DNA of 64,000 nucleotides, from assembly GCF_014654785.1 (NCBI RefSeq), contig NZ_BNBD01000021.1, positions 1 through 64,000 on the forward strand, in the 5' to 3' direction. The notes beneath the pieces were generated by a model that did no database searches, was not told the DNA's origin, and worked only from the letters and a program-made list of their open reading frames with translations. The DNA is from Streptomyces mashuensis. GTDB taxonomy: Bacteria > Actinomycetota > Actinomycetes > Streptomycetales > Streptomycetaceae. Positions 42,592 through 50,093 of the stretch are shown here, one piece after another. Within the stretch, counting starts at the first letter, position 1. Every line of letters begins with the position of its first letter. A program made the position numbers and the translations under genes.

Positions 42592-43980
42592 TCACACGAG
42601 TTCGGGCCGGCGCTCCGGTTCCGGGCGGGGTGCCGGTACGGGCTTCGGGGTGTTCGCTTCCCACTGGCGGGTGGTCCGTACGTAGCCGTAGATCACGGAG
42701 CACATGGCCAGGACGAGGAGGGGGCCCGAGACCCACGGGTGCTCGGCCATCTCCAGCGGCAGGAACCGGTACGAGAACAGGAGCGCGGTGAAGACCGTCG
42801 CGCCGTGGGCGACCAGCAGGATTCCCCGCTTGTCCCAGCCGCGGTCGTAGGCGCGCAGAGCGGCCTCGATCGTGAGCGCGAACACCACGCCGGCGACGAG
42901 GTCCACGCCGTAGTGGTAGCCGAATCCCAGCGTCGCGCTGAGCGTGGCCACCAGCCAGAACGCCCCCGCGAACCGCAGCAGCCGGGGGCCCTTGCGGGAG
43001 TGGACGAAGATGGCGGTGGCCCAGGCCGTGTGCAGGCTGGGCATGCAGTTGCGCGGGGTGAGGTCGTCGTACGGCACCGGGTGCGGGATGTGGACCGGCA
43101 CGGGCGTGTGCGGCCACAGGTTGGCCACCGACCACTGCACGCCGCCCGTGCCGGACGCGCCCGGACCGTAGGCGAAGACCGGGCCGACCACCGGGAAGAT
43201 CATGTAGATGGCCGGGCCGAGGAGGCCGATCACGAGGAAGGTGCGCACCAGGTGGTGGCGCGGGAAGCGGCGCTCGGTCGCCACCTTGCGCAGCTGGTAC
43301 AGCGCGACGGCGACCGCGGCCACCGCGAGCTGCGCGTAGACCACGTCGAGGAGGTGGGTGACGACCGGGCCACTGGCCTCGAGGAGCCGGCCCATCGCCC
43401 ATGACGGATTGCCCAGGGCGTGGTCGGCGGTGGCCAGGTACGGGTCGAGCACGTCGGGGCGCGTCTTCGCCGTGACGAGCAGCCAGGTGTCGCCGGTCTT
43501 GCGGCCGGCCACGAGCAGCAGGCCCAGCCCGACGCCCTTCAGCAGGAGGGCCCGTTCCTCGCCGGTACGGCGCGTGAGGGCGATGACCGCGCAGCCGAGC
43601 ATCACCCACAACGCGCCGTTGCCGAACTCGTGGCCCTCCGGCACCTCGGCGTCGACGGCCCAGCGGACGAGGACGAAGACGAGGTCGATGCCGATCGCGG
43701 CGCCGGCCGCGATGAACCGTTCCCGCCAGGTGAGCACCACCATGGTCAACGCCAGGCCGCCGTAGAGTGGGCCCGGCTTGGGCGCGAATATCACCTCTCG
43801 CACCTGGGTGGTCACCGGACCGGGCACACCGGCGTAGCGGCGCGCGGCGATCTCCAGGGCGACGAGCAGTACGAGGGCCGCCACGCCTGCCGCGGCCCAC
43901 AGGATCGCCCGTGGCCGACGCCACGCGGCCGACTCAATTCTGCAGTTTATTCGCGAAAGCACCCGCCATACTATAGGCAT
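42592..43980 (-). CDS. PAP2/AUR1-like integral membrane protein
   Basis: The 462-residue protein has about ten hydrophobic segments and a C-terminal PAP2-like catalytic core: NCMPSLHTAWATAIF (motif 2 with SLHT instead of SGHT, as in inositol phosphotransferases of the AUR1 type) and GYHYGVDLVAGVVFAL (motif 3, H-x3-D). The first 200 residues add six helices, and the last 25 are Pro/Glu-rich. It may transfer or cleave a polar head group of a membrane lipid. The start ATG 43980 lacks a clear ribosome site; GTG 43962 is an alternative. Confidence 0.82.
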   Translation of the reverse strand: MPIVWRVLSRINCRIESAAWRRPRAILWAAAGVAALVLLVALEIAARRYAGVPGPVTTQVREVIFAPKPGPLYGGLALTMVVLTWRERFIAAGAAIGIDLVFVLVRWAVDAEVPEGHEFGNGALWVMLGCAVIALTRRTGEERALLLKGVGLGLLLVAGRKTGDTWLLVTAKTRPDVLDPYLATADHALGNPSWAMGRLLEASGPVVTHLLDVVYAQLAVAAVAVALYQLRKVATERRFPRHHLVRTFLVIGLLGPAIYMIFPVVGPVFAYGPGASGTGGVQWSVANLWPHTPVPVHIPHPVPYDDLTPRNCMPSLHTAWATAIFVHSRKGPRLLRFAGAFWLVATLSATLGFGYHYGVDLVAGVVFALTIEAALRAYDRGWDKRGILLVAHGATVFTALLFSYRFLPLEMAEHPWVSGPLLVLAMCSVIYGYVRTTRQWEANTPKPVPAPRPEPERRPELV

Positions 43981-44190
43981 CGATCACGTGACCGATTTGG
44001 TGGGTGTCGAGTAGAAGAGTGCCGAATGTGTCGACGTGGGTGCACGCCGGCTCCGGCGGCAGGGTCGGGACGACGTCGTTGTTGTATCCGTAGGGGGCAC
44101 GCTTCAAAGGAAGCGGCTCCGTCGTTCACCCGAACAGTGCGCCGGGCTCGTGCGGTGCGGGTGTCGGTGGGTGCTCCTACGCTCCCGTCC

Positions 44191-45564
44191 ATGCACATGG
44201 ATGATCTGGCCTGGCAGGCGAGCAATCTCGGCGGTCTCCCACCGGGAAGGGTGGGCCTCCTGCTGGAGCGGGGCCACCTGGAGCTGGTGATCCGGGCGGC
44301 GGCGGAACGTGGCGAGTGGTTCTGCGCGAAGGGCGCGGTGGAGGAGCTGTGCCGGGCGGGGGAGTTCGGGCGGGCGCTGAAGGTCATGGAGCCGTTCGTC
44401 GCGACCGGGTGGCGGACTGCCTTGTCGGCGAAGGCCGACATCCTGCTCCGGGCGGGGCGGCCGCGGGAAGCGCTGGATCTGGTACGTCCGGACGACGCGG
44501 GTGGGGCCTCGAAGGCCGAGTGCCATGATCTCGCCGCGCTGCTCGCGCGGGCAGGACGCGTCGACGAGGCCGTCGGTCTGCTCGTTCCCCACATCGACGG
44601 ATGGTGGACCCTGTCCGTCCTGGTGCAGATCACCGAGGGCCGGGACCGTGACGAGCGGGTGCTGGAGCTGATCGCCCCGCACGCCGACAGCGCGCGGCAC
44701 GCCCGGGCCGAGAACCGGTGGGACCACCCCTTCCACAACGCGCAGGAGCTCCAGGCCCAGGTGCTGGAGCGCGCGGGTCGTGCCGACGAGGCGATCCGGG
44801 TCCTCGGTCAGGACATAGCGGGGCACCGCTACCTCACGCAGAACACCCTCACCGCCTACGCCCGGCTCCTGGCGCGTCACGGCCGGCTCGACGACCTGCG
44901 CGAGCTGGCCGGGCAGAATGCGCACACCGTCCTGGATGTCTACGCCGATGCGCTGCGCGACCACGGGCGCGGTGAGGAGGCCGAGGCCGTGATGCGCGAG
45001 GCCATCGCCGCCGACGACTGGACGGGGCACCGGGCCTGGCTCTCCTCCGCCTTGCTGTGGGACGGCCGGCTGGACGACGCGATCGCCGTGGCCGAACCCG
45101 GCTTCGGCGGGTACGACTGCTCCAACCTCCTGGCACCCCTCGTGCACGCGCTGGCCGACCGGCCCGAGGACCTGCTCCACCTGCTGGAACATCCCCGTGT
45201 CCGGCCCCACCACGACCACGAGGAGTTCCAGCACGTCTGGCGGGCGTGGGCACTTGCCGGCCTGGGGCGCGTCGACGAGGCGATCGCCCTGGCCGAAGCC
45301 GACCCGCGCCCCTGGACCGACCCCCGTATCGTCAAGGCCGGCCTCCTCGCCACGGCCGGTCACCTCGACGCCGCCGCCACCGCACTGCGGGCCCTCGGCA
45401 CGATCGAGGCACGTACGGAACTGTGCGAGGTCCTGATCCGGCAGGGCCGGGCGGCCGAGGCGATCGCCGTCCACCCCACGGCGGCCGAGCAACGAGCCGC
45501 CACACCGAAGCCCGAGCCCGCCCCTGCGGGCGAGCACGGGTACTCGACGGAGCCGCCCTTCTAG
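44191..45564 (+). CDS. tetratricopeptide-like repeat protein
   Basis: The 457-residue protein is built from TPR-like helical hairpins: GEFGRALKVMEPFV, GRPREALDLVRP, GRVDEAVGLLVPHI, GRADEAIRVLGQDI, GRGEEAEAVMREAI, GRLDDAIAVAEPGF, GRVDEAIALAEAD and GHLDAAATALRAL, each with the G-x-x-x-E-A core. No membrane segment or catalytic motif is seen, so it is a cytosolic interaction protein of unknown role, a type frequent in Streptomyces. ATG 44191 has no ribosome site; TACGCT lies 7 bases before it, so the mRNA may be leaderless. Its last three bases overlap the convergent GNAT gene. Confidence 0.8.
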   Translation: MHMDDLAWQASNLGGLPPGRVGLLLERGHLELVIRAAAERGEWFCAKGAVEELCRAGEFGRALKVMEPFVATGWRTALSAKADILLRAGRPREALDLVRPDDAGGASKAECHDLAALLARAGRVDEAVGLLVPHIDGWWTLSVLVQITEGRDRDERVLELIAPHADSARHARAENRWDHPFHNAQELQAQVLERAGRADEAIRVLGQDIAGHRYLTQNTLTAYARLLARHGRLDDLRELAGQNAHTVLDVYADALRDHGRGEEAEAVMREAIAADDWTGHRAWLSSALLWDGRLDDAIAVAEPGFGGYDCSNLLAPLVHALADRPEDLLHLLEHPRVRPHHDHEEFQHVWRAWALAGLGRVDEAIALAEADPRPWTDPRIVKAGLLATAGHLDAAATALRALGTIEARTELCEVLIRQGRAAEAIAVHPTAAEQRAATPKPEPAPAGEHGYSTEPPF

Positions 45565-46093
45565 GTGGCCCGGAGGGCGCGCCGATAGCGGACTTCCGGT
45601 ACGGAGACCCCGTCGTAGTCGTCGGCCTGGACGGCGCCGTCGGCGGCGTAGCGGCGCGTTCGTAGAAGCGGCGTGCCGCCGTGTTGCCGCTGAGGACCCA
45701 CAGCAGCATCAGGTCGAAGCCGTTGCCGAGAGCGTGCGCGTGCACGGTGTCGAGCAGCGTGCGGCCGATTCCGGACCCGATGAGGGTGGGCCGTACGTAC
45801 AGGGCGTAGAGCTCAGCCGCCGTCGTGCCCGGTGTCGCGCTGCCGCGCCACGGCCCGAGGCAGGCCCACCCCACGACGGCTCCTCGGGCGTCGATCGCCA
45901 CCAGGTTGGACATCGCCGTCGCCGACTGCGCGAAGTACTGCCGACGCTGTCGCGCATCCGCTTCGACCGTCATGCGGTCGAGATACGACTGCGGCAGAAT
46001 CCCGGCGTACGCCGCCTTCCAGCCGCCCACGCGTACGGCCGACACCGCCGCAACGTCGGCTTCCGTCATCGCTCGCACGGTCACCTTCACCAT
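45561..46093 (-). pseudogene. GNAT acetyltransferase with a C-terminal frameshift
   Basis: GNAT enzymes move an acetyl group from acetyl-CoA to an amine. The frame from ATG 46093 gives a normal N-terminus (VTVRAMTEADVAAVSAVRVG), the acceptor region GWKAAYAGILPQSYLDRMTV and the acetyl-CoA loop RPTLIGSGIGRTLLD. Just after NTAARRFYERA (about 45655) one base is missing compared with the family ERAGYAADGA: the expected continuation YAADGAVQADDYDGVSVPEV, ending RYRRALRAT and TAG at 45563-45561, lies in the next frame. Read without correction, the frame runs 230 bases into the antisense of the TPR gene. It is a recent lesion or a sequencing error. Confidence 0.75.
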
Positions 46094-46153
46094 TCCGGCA
46101 CGGTACGGGACCTGCCGGCGCGGCCGCTCGCGCATTCCGGCCGGGGCGCAGCC

Positions 46154-46504
46154 TCACTCCTCCGCCAGCGCGTCCAGGGCCTCGCGGGAGGAGTGGCCCG
46201 CGGCTCGGGCGTGGGAGCGGGCGTAGCAGGCCAGGGTTGCGGCTGCCGTGGCGTAGGTGGCCGTCAGGGCGCAGGCGGCGTGGTGGCGGGGGAGGAAGCG
46301 TTCGACGGTGCGGAGGAGGGCCTGGTGGGCCGAGGCGAGGGCCAGGGTGGCGCAGACGCCGCTCGCGGCGAGGGCCGCCGAGGCCAGGCCCGCGCGGCGG
46401 ATCGTGGCGAGGACTTCCGCCTTCGCCTGGCCGAGGTCCTCCTGGACCACCGCGGTCACGTCCCGGCGGAGCCGTTCCGCCGCGCCGCCCGGTTCACCGG
46501 TCAT
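46154..46504 (-). CDS. holin-X-like small membrane protein
   Basis: The 116-residue protein has a charged N-terminal amphipathic helix (AAERLRRDVTAVVQEDLGQA, then KAEVLATIRRAG), two hydrophobic segments (GLASAALAASGVCATLALAS and HHAACALTATYATAAATLAC) and a short acidic tail. This resembles the 'putative actinobacterial holin-X' family (phage_holin_3_6), whose members are mostly chromosomal and not phage-derived. Function is unknown. ATG 46504. It is divergent from the iron-permease-like gene with about 80 bases between them. Confidence 0.6.
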   Translation of the reverse strand: MTGEPGGAAERLRRDVTAVVQEDLGQAKAEVLATIRRAGLASAALAASGVCATLALASAHQALLRTVERFLPRHHAACALTATYATAAATLACYARSHARAAGHSSREALDALAEE

Positions 46505-46587
46505 CGTGTCCGTCCTCCGTTCGCCGGCACCTCGCCTCCCGAGTGCCCCGGATGCTCCCGGTGAAACAGCGGCAGCATGCTGAATCC

Positions 46588-46956
46588 ATGAGCATTCAGA
46601 ACCCGGCCCACCGGGGCGGCGCCCGCCGGGGAAAGTTCGAGCAATTCGCGGAATACGCCTCCCATTTCACGAGTTCCCCCGTCTTCTTTTTTGTCTGCCT
46701 CCTGCTGGTCGCCGCGTTCATCAGCGCCCACGCGGCGCAGCTGTCACTCGAATGGCTGCTCCTCACCGGCGAATCCATGACCGCCGTGACCCTCCTGCTC
46801 CTCGCCCTCCTCAAGAATTCGGAGCTGCGCGCCGAGCACGCCATCCAGCGCAAGCTCGACGCGATCGCGGCCGCCCTGCTGGAGATGAACGAGGGGCACG
46901 AAGGCCGGGCCTTCGACAACCTGCGCGACTCCATCCGGATGGAGGAGGAGACCTGA
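46588..46956 (+). CDS. low-affinity iron permease-like protein
   Basis: The 122-residue protein has a basic N-terminus, two hydrophobic segments (PVFFFVCLLLVAAFISAHAA and TGESMTAVTLLLLALLKNSE) and a helix that ends in an acidic EMNEGHEGRAFDNLRDS, a layout typical of the bacterial 'low affinity iron permease' family. The L-x-T-x-x-x-x-V-x-x-L-x-L-F-LL-x-x-x-x-x-R-E-like block (TLLLLALLKNSELRAEHAIQ) is the most conserved part. Whether these proteins move iron in bacteria is not settled. It ends 26 bases before hypX and could be co-transcribed with the hydrogenase maturation genes. Confidence 0.65.
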   Translation: MSIQNPAHRGGARRGKFEQFAEYASHFTSSPVFFFVCLLLVAAFISAHAAQLSLEWLLLTGESMTAVTLLLLALLKNSELRAEHAIQRKLDAIAAALLEMNEGHEGRAFDNLRDSIRMEEET

Positions 46957-46982
46957 GACCGCGCCGGGGGAGGGATGCCCCC

Positions 46983-48704
46983 ATGGAGATCCTCCTCGTC
47001 GCCAGCGCCTTCAACAGCCTCACCCAGCGGGTGTACGCCGAGCTGTCCGACCGGCGGCACCGTGTGGAGGTCGTGCTCGCCGCGCACGGTGACGACGAGG
47101 TCCGGCGGGCTGTTCGTGATGTCCGGCCCGATCTGGTCGTCGCGCCGATACTGCGGACCGCCCTGCCCAAGGACGTGTGGGCCGAGCACACCTGCCTCGT
47201 CGTCCACCCCGGACCACCGGGGGACCGCGGCCCGTCGTCCCTCGACTGGGCGATCGCCGGCGGCGCCACCCGCTGGGGCGTGACCGTCCTCCAGGCCGAG
47301 GAGGACATGGACGCCGGGCCCGTCTGGGCGAGCGTCCCCTTCGACGTGGTGCCGGCCGGGAAGAGCGACCTGTACCGGAACGAGGTGGCGGACGCGGCGG
47401 TGGCCGCGGTGCTGCTGGCCGTCGAGCGGTACGCCGGCGGCACGTACGAGCCGCGGCCGCAGGACGACGACCCGGACGCCGACGTCACGTGGCGGCCCGC
47501 GGTCCGCCAGGAGCAGCGGCGGATCGACTGGGACACCGACACGACCGCGACCGTGCTGCGGAAGCTGCGCGCCGCCGACTCGCGGCCCGGCGTCCTGGAC
47601 GAACTGTGCGGCGCGGAGGTCTTCCTCCACGGCGGCCACCCCGAGGACCGGCTCCGCGGCTCCCCGGGCGAGCTCCTCGCCACCCGCACCGGCGCGGTCT
47701 GCCGCGCCACCCGCGACGGTGCCGTGTGGATCCCCGAGCTGCGGGCCCGGCGCCGCCCCGGCGGCCCGCCCACCTTCCGGCTGCCCGCCACGCACGTCCT
47801 CGGCCCCCGCCGGCTCGCCGGCGTCCCCGAAGCACCGGTGGCACCGGAGCTCGCCGCCGGCCGGCGCACGTGGAGCGACATCCACTACCGCCAGGACCAC
47901 GACGTGGGCTTCCTCCGCTTCTCCTTCCCCGGCGGCGCCATGAGCACCGACCAGTGCCGCCGTCTGCTCGACGCCTACCGCCACGCCCTGACCCGCCCCA
48001 CCCGCGTCCTCGTCCTCGGCGGTGCCCGCGACTTCTTCTCCAACGGCATCCACCTCAACGTCATCGAGGCCGCCACCGACCCGGCGGCCGAGTCCTGGGC
48101 GAACCTCAACGCCATGGACGACCTGGTCGAGGCCGTGCTGCGCACCACCGACCGGCTCGTCGTCGCCGCCCTCGCCGGCAACGCCGCGGCCGGCGGCGTC
48201 ATGCTCGCCCTCGCCGCCGACCAGGTGTGGTGCCGCGCCGGAGCGGTGCTCAATCCGCACTACCGGCGCATGGGGCTGTACGGGTCGGAGTTCTGGACGT
48301 ACACCCTGCCGCACCGCGCCGGCCCCGCCACCACCGAGCGGCTCATGACCGAGGCCCTGCCGGTGAGCGCGGCCACCGCCGTCCGCCTCGGCCTGGCCGA
48401 CCGGCTCGTCACCGCCTCCCCGCAGGACTTCGCCGCCGAAACGGAACGGCTCGCCGCACAACTCGCCCGGTCGCCCGACCTCGACCGTGCCGTCACCGCC
48501 AAGCAGGCCCGCCGCGCCCGGCACGAGGCGGACCGCCCCCTCGACGACCACCGCCGAGCCGAACTGGCCGAGATGCACCGCATCTTCTTCGACCCGCACG
48601 CCCCCTACCACGCGCTGCGCTCCGCCTTCGTGCGGAAGGAGGCCGGCGGCCCGCCCCGGCCCCTCACCGCCCCCCGGGCCCTCCGTGCCACCCGACGCCC
48701 ATGA
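46983..48704 (+). CDS. hypX: HypX/HoxX hydrogenase maturation protein
   Basis: HypX makes the CO ligand of the NiFe active site from formyl-tetrahydrofolate in air. The 573-residue protein has the expected fusion: an N-terminal formyltransferase-like hydrolase (residues 1-280; MEILLVASAFNSLTQRVY, then VVHPGPPGDRGPSSLDWAI with the formyl-binding His, and FLHGGHPEDRLRGSPGE) and a C-terminal enoyl-CoA hydratase-like domain (about 300-560; FFSNGIHLNVIE, LAGNAAAGGVMLALAADQVW). ATG 46983 begins the plus-strand maturation run, and its stop overlaps the protease start (ATGA). Its presence fits an enzyme assembled under aerobic conditions. Confidence 0.93.
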   Translation: MEILLVASAFNSLTQRVYAELSDRRHRVEVVLAAHGDDEVRRAVRDVRPDLVVAPILRTALPKDVWAEHTCLVVHPGPPGDRGPSSLDWAIAGGATRWGVTVLQAEEDMDAGPVWASVPFDVVPAGKSDLYRNEVADAAVAAVLLAVERYAGGTYEPRPQDDDPDADVTWRPAVRQEQRRIDWDTDTTATVLRKLRAADSRPGVLDELCGAEVFLHGGHPEDRLRGSPGELLATRTGAVCRATRDGAVWIPELRARRRPGGPPTFRLPATHVLGPRRLAGVPEAPVAPELAAGRRTWSDIHYRQDHDVGFLRFSFPGGAMSTDQCRRLLDAYRHALTRPTRVLVLGGARDFFSNGIHLNVIEAATDPAAESWANLNAMDDLVEAVLRTTDRLVVAALAGNAAAGGVMLALAADQVWCRAGAVLNPHYRRMGLYGSEFWTYTLPHRAGPATTERLMTEALPVSAATAVRLGLADRLVTASPQDFAAETERLAAQLARSPDLDRAVTAKQARRARHEADRPLDDHRRAELAEMHRIFFDPHAPYHALRSAFVRKEAGGPPRPLTAPRALRATRRP

Positions 48705-49300
48705 CGGCCCGCACCCCCCGTCTCCTCGTCGCCGGCATCGGCAACGTCTTCCTCGCCGACGACGCCTTCGGCCCCGAGGTGATCCGCGCCCTCGCCGCGC
48801 GCCCCCTCCCGCCGTCCGTGGATGTGACGGACTTCGGCATCCGTGGCATGGACCTGGCCTACCGGCTCCTGGACGGGTACGACGTCGCGATCCTCGTCGA
48901 CGCCGCGCCCCGCGGCGGGCCGCCCGGCAGCCTGTACGTCGTCGAACCCGACCTCGACGCGTGCGCCACCGCCGCCCCCGAGGCCCACGCCATGGACCCC
49001 GTCAAGGTGCTGGCCCTCGCCCGGCACCTGGCGGACACCCCGCTCCCGCGCGTCGTCGTCCTGGGCTGCGAGCCCCTCGTACGCCTCGGCGCCGGCGACG
49101 ACATCAGCGTGGGCCTCAGCGCACCCGTGCGCGACGCCGTCGAGCCGGCCGTGGACCTCCTCCACCAGCTCGTCCCCACGCTGCTGGCCGACCCGCGGGC
49201 CGCGCCGACGCCCGGCCCGCTCGGCCGGGCGGAGGAAAAAGAAGCCCCGCTCCCGCCGCGTGGACCCCACCCGGCCCAGGAAGCCGCTCACGATCGATGA
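48701..49300 (+). CDS. hydrogenase maturation endopeptidase
   Basis: This HyaD/HupD-type protease removes the C-terminal peptide of the large subunit after nickel insertion. The 199-residue protein shows the family nickel-sensing residues: GIGNVFLADDAFGPEV (first acidic ligand), a DFGIRGMDLAYRLLDGYDVAILVDAAP block (the second acidic ligand in LVDAA), and a His in EAHAMDPVKVLALA. The C-terminal 35 residues are Pro-rich and extra. Start ATG 48701 overlaps hypX. Its natural substrate is the large subunit at 59017-60816, whose 22-residue tail follows the last active-site His. Confidence 0.9.
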   Translation: MTARTPRLLVAGIGNVFLADDAFGPEVIRALAARPLPPSVDVTDFGIRGMDLAYRLLDGYDVAILVDAAPRGGPPGSLYVVEPDLDACATAAPEAHAMDPVKVLALARHLADTPLPRVVVLGCEPLVRLGAGDDISVGLSAPVRDAVEPAVDLLHQLVPTLLADPRAAPTPGPLGRAEEKEAPLPPRGPHPAQEAAHDR

Positions 49301-49355
49301 GTCGCACTCCCGTCCGCCCCCCACCCCCGCCCGCCGACACCGCCAGGGAGCACCC

Positions 49356-50093
49356 ATGATGTGCCGGTCCGTCGACGTCCAGCAGGCCGTCCTCGCCAAG
49401 AACGACGGCCTCGCCGCCACCCTCCGCTCCGACCTGGCCGGACGCGGCGTCACCACCGTCAACCTGATGTCCAGCCCCGGCAGCGGCAAGACCGAGCTCC
49501 TGGGCCAGGTGCTGCGCCGCGCCCTCGACGGCGGCCTGACGGCCGCCGCGCTCACCGCCGACCTGGCCACGGAGAACGACGCCCGCCGGCTGGCACGCTC
49601 CGGCGCCCCCGTGAAACAGCTGCTCACCGGCGGGTTGTGCCACCTGGAGGCCGGGCAGGTGCGCGGCCACCTGGACGGGTGGCTGCCCGCCGGCACCGAA
49701 CTGCTCTTCGTGGAGAACGTCGGCAACCTCGTCTGCCCCGCTGCCTACGACCTCGGCGAGACGCTCCGCGTCGTACTGATGGCCGTGACCGAGGGCGAGG
49801 ACAAGCCGCTCAAGTACCCGACGGCCTTCGGCTCCGCCCACCTCGTCGTGCTCACCAAGACCGACCTGGCCGAGCCCGCCGGGTTCGACGAGGCGGCGTT
49901 CACGGCGAACGTGGCGCGCGTGAACCCGGGCGTGCCCGTGGTCCGCACCAGCGCCCGTACCGGCACCGGTGCCGGCGCCCTCCTCGACCACGTCCTGGCC
50001 GTACGCGCGGGCGCCCCGCCCCACGCGCCGGCCCTGGGCGGCCCGGCGGGCACCCACGGCACCGCCACCACGACCCGCACCGCCCCCGCCTGA
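49356..50093 (+). CDS. hypB: HypB nickel-insertion GTPase
   Basis: HypB uses GTP to help deliver nickel. The 245-residue protein has the SIMIBI-class P-loop NLMSSPGSGKTELL (about residue 37-50), a second metal-site block GGLCHLEAGQV with the Cys and His of the G-domain metal site, FVENVGNLVCPAAYDLG, and the guanine-specific VLTKTDLAE. It lacks the N-terminal His-rich nickel-store sequence found in many HypB proteins; a His/Asp-rich tract is found in the adjacent HypF instead. ATG 49356 (or 49359) follows AGGGAG. Its stop overlaps the hypF start (TGATG). Confidence 0.93.
   Translation: MMCRSVDVQQAVLAKNDGLAATLRSDLAGRGVTTVNLMSSPGSGKTELLGQVLRRALDGGLTAAALTADLATENDARRLARSGAPVKQLLTGGLCHLEAGQVRGHLDGWLPAGTELLFVENVGNLVCPAAYDLGETLRVVLMAVTEGEDKPLKYPTAFGSAHLVVLTKTDLAEPAGFDEAAFTANVARVNPGVPVVRTSARTGTGAGALLDHVLAVRAGAPPHAPALGGPAGTHGTATTTRTAPA

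Noticed and set aside
46154..46504. The holin-like gene as evidence for a prophage
   Set aside because: No other phage gene is present, and this family is usually chromosomal in actinomycetes.
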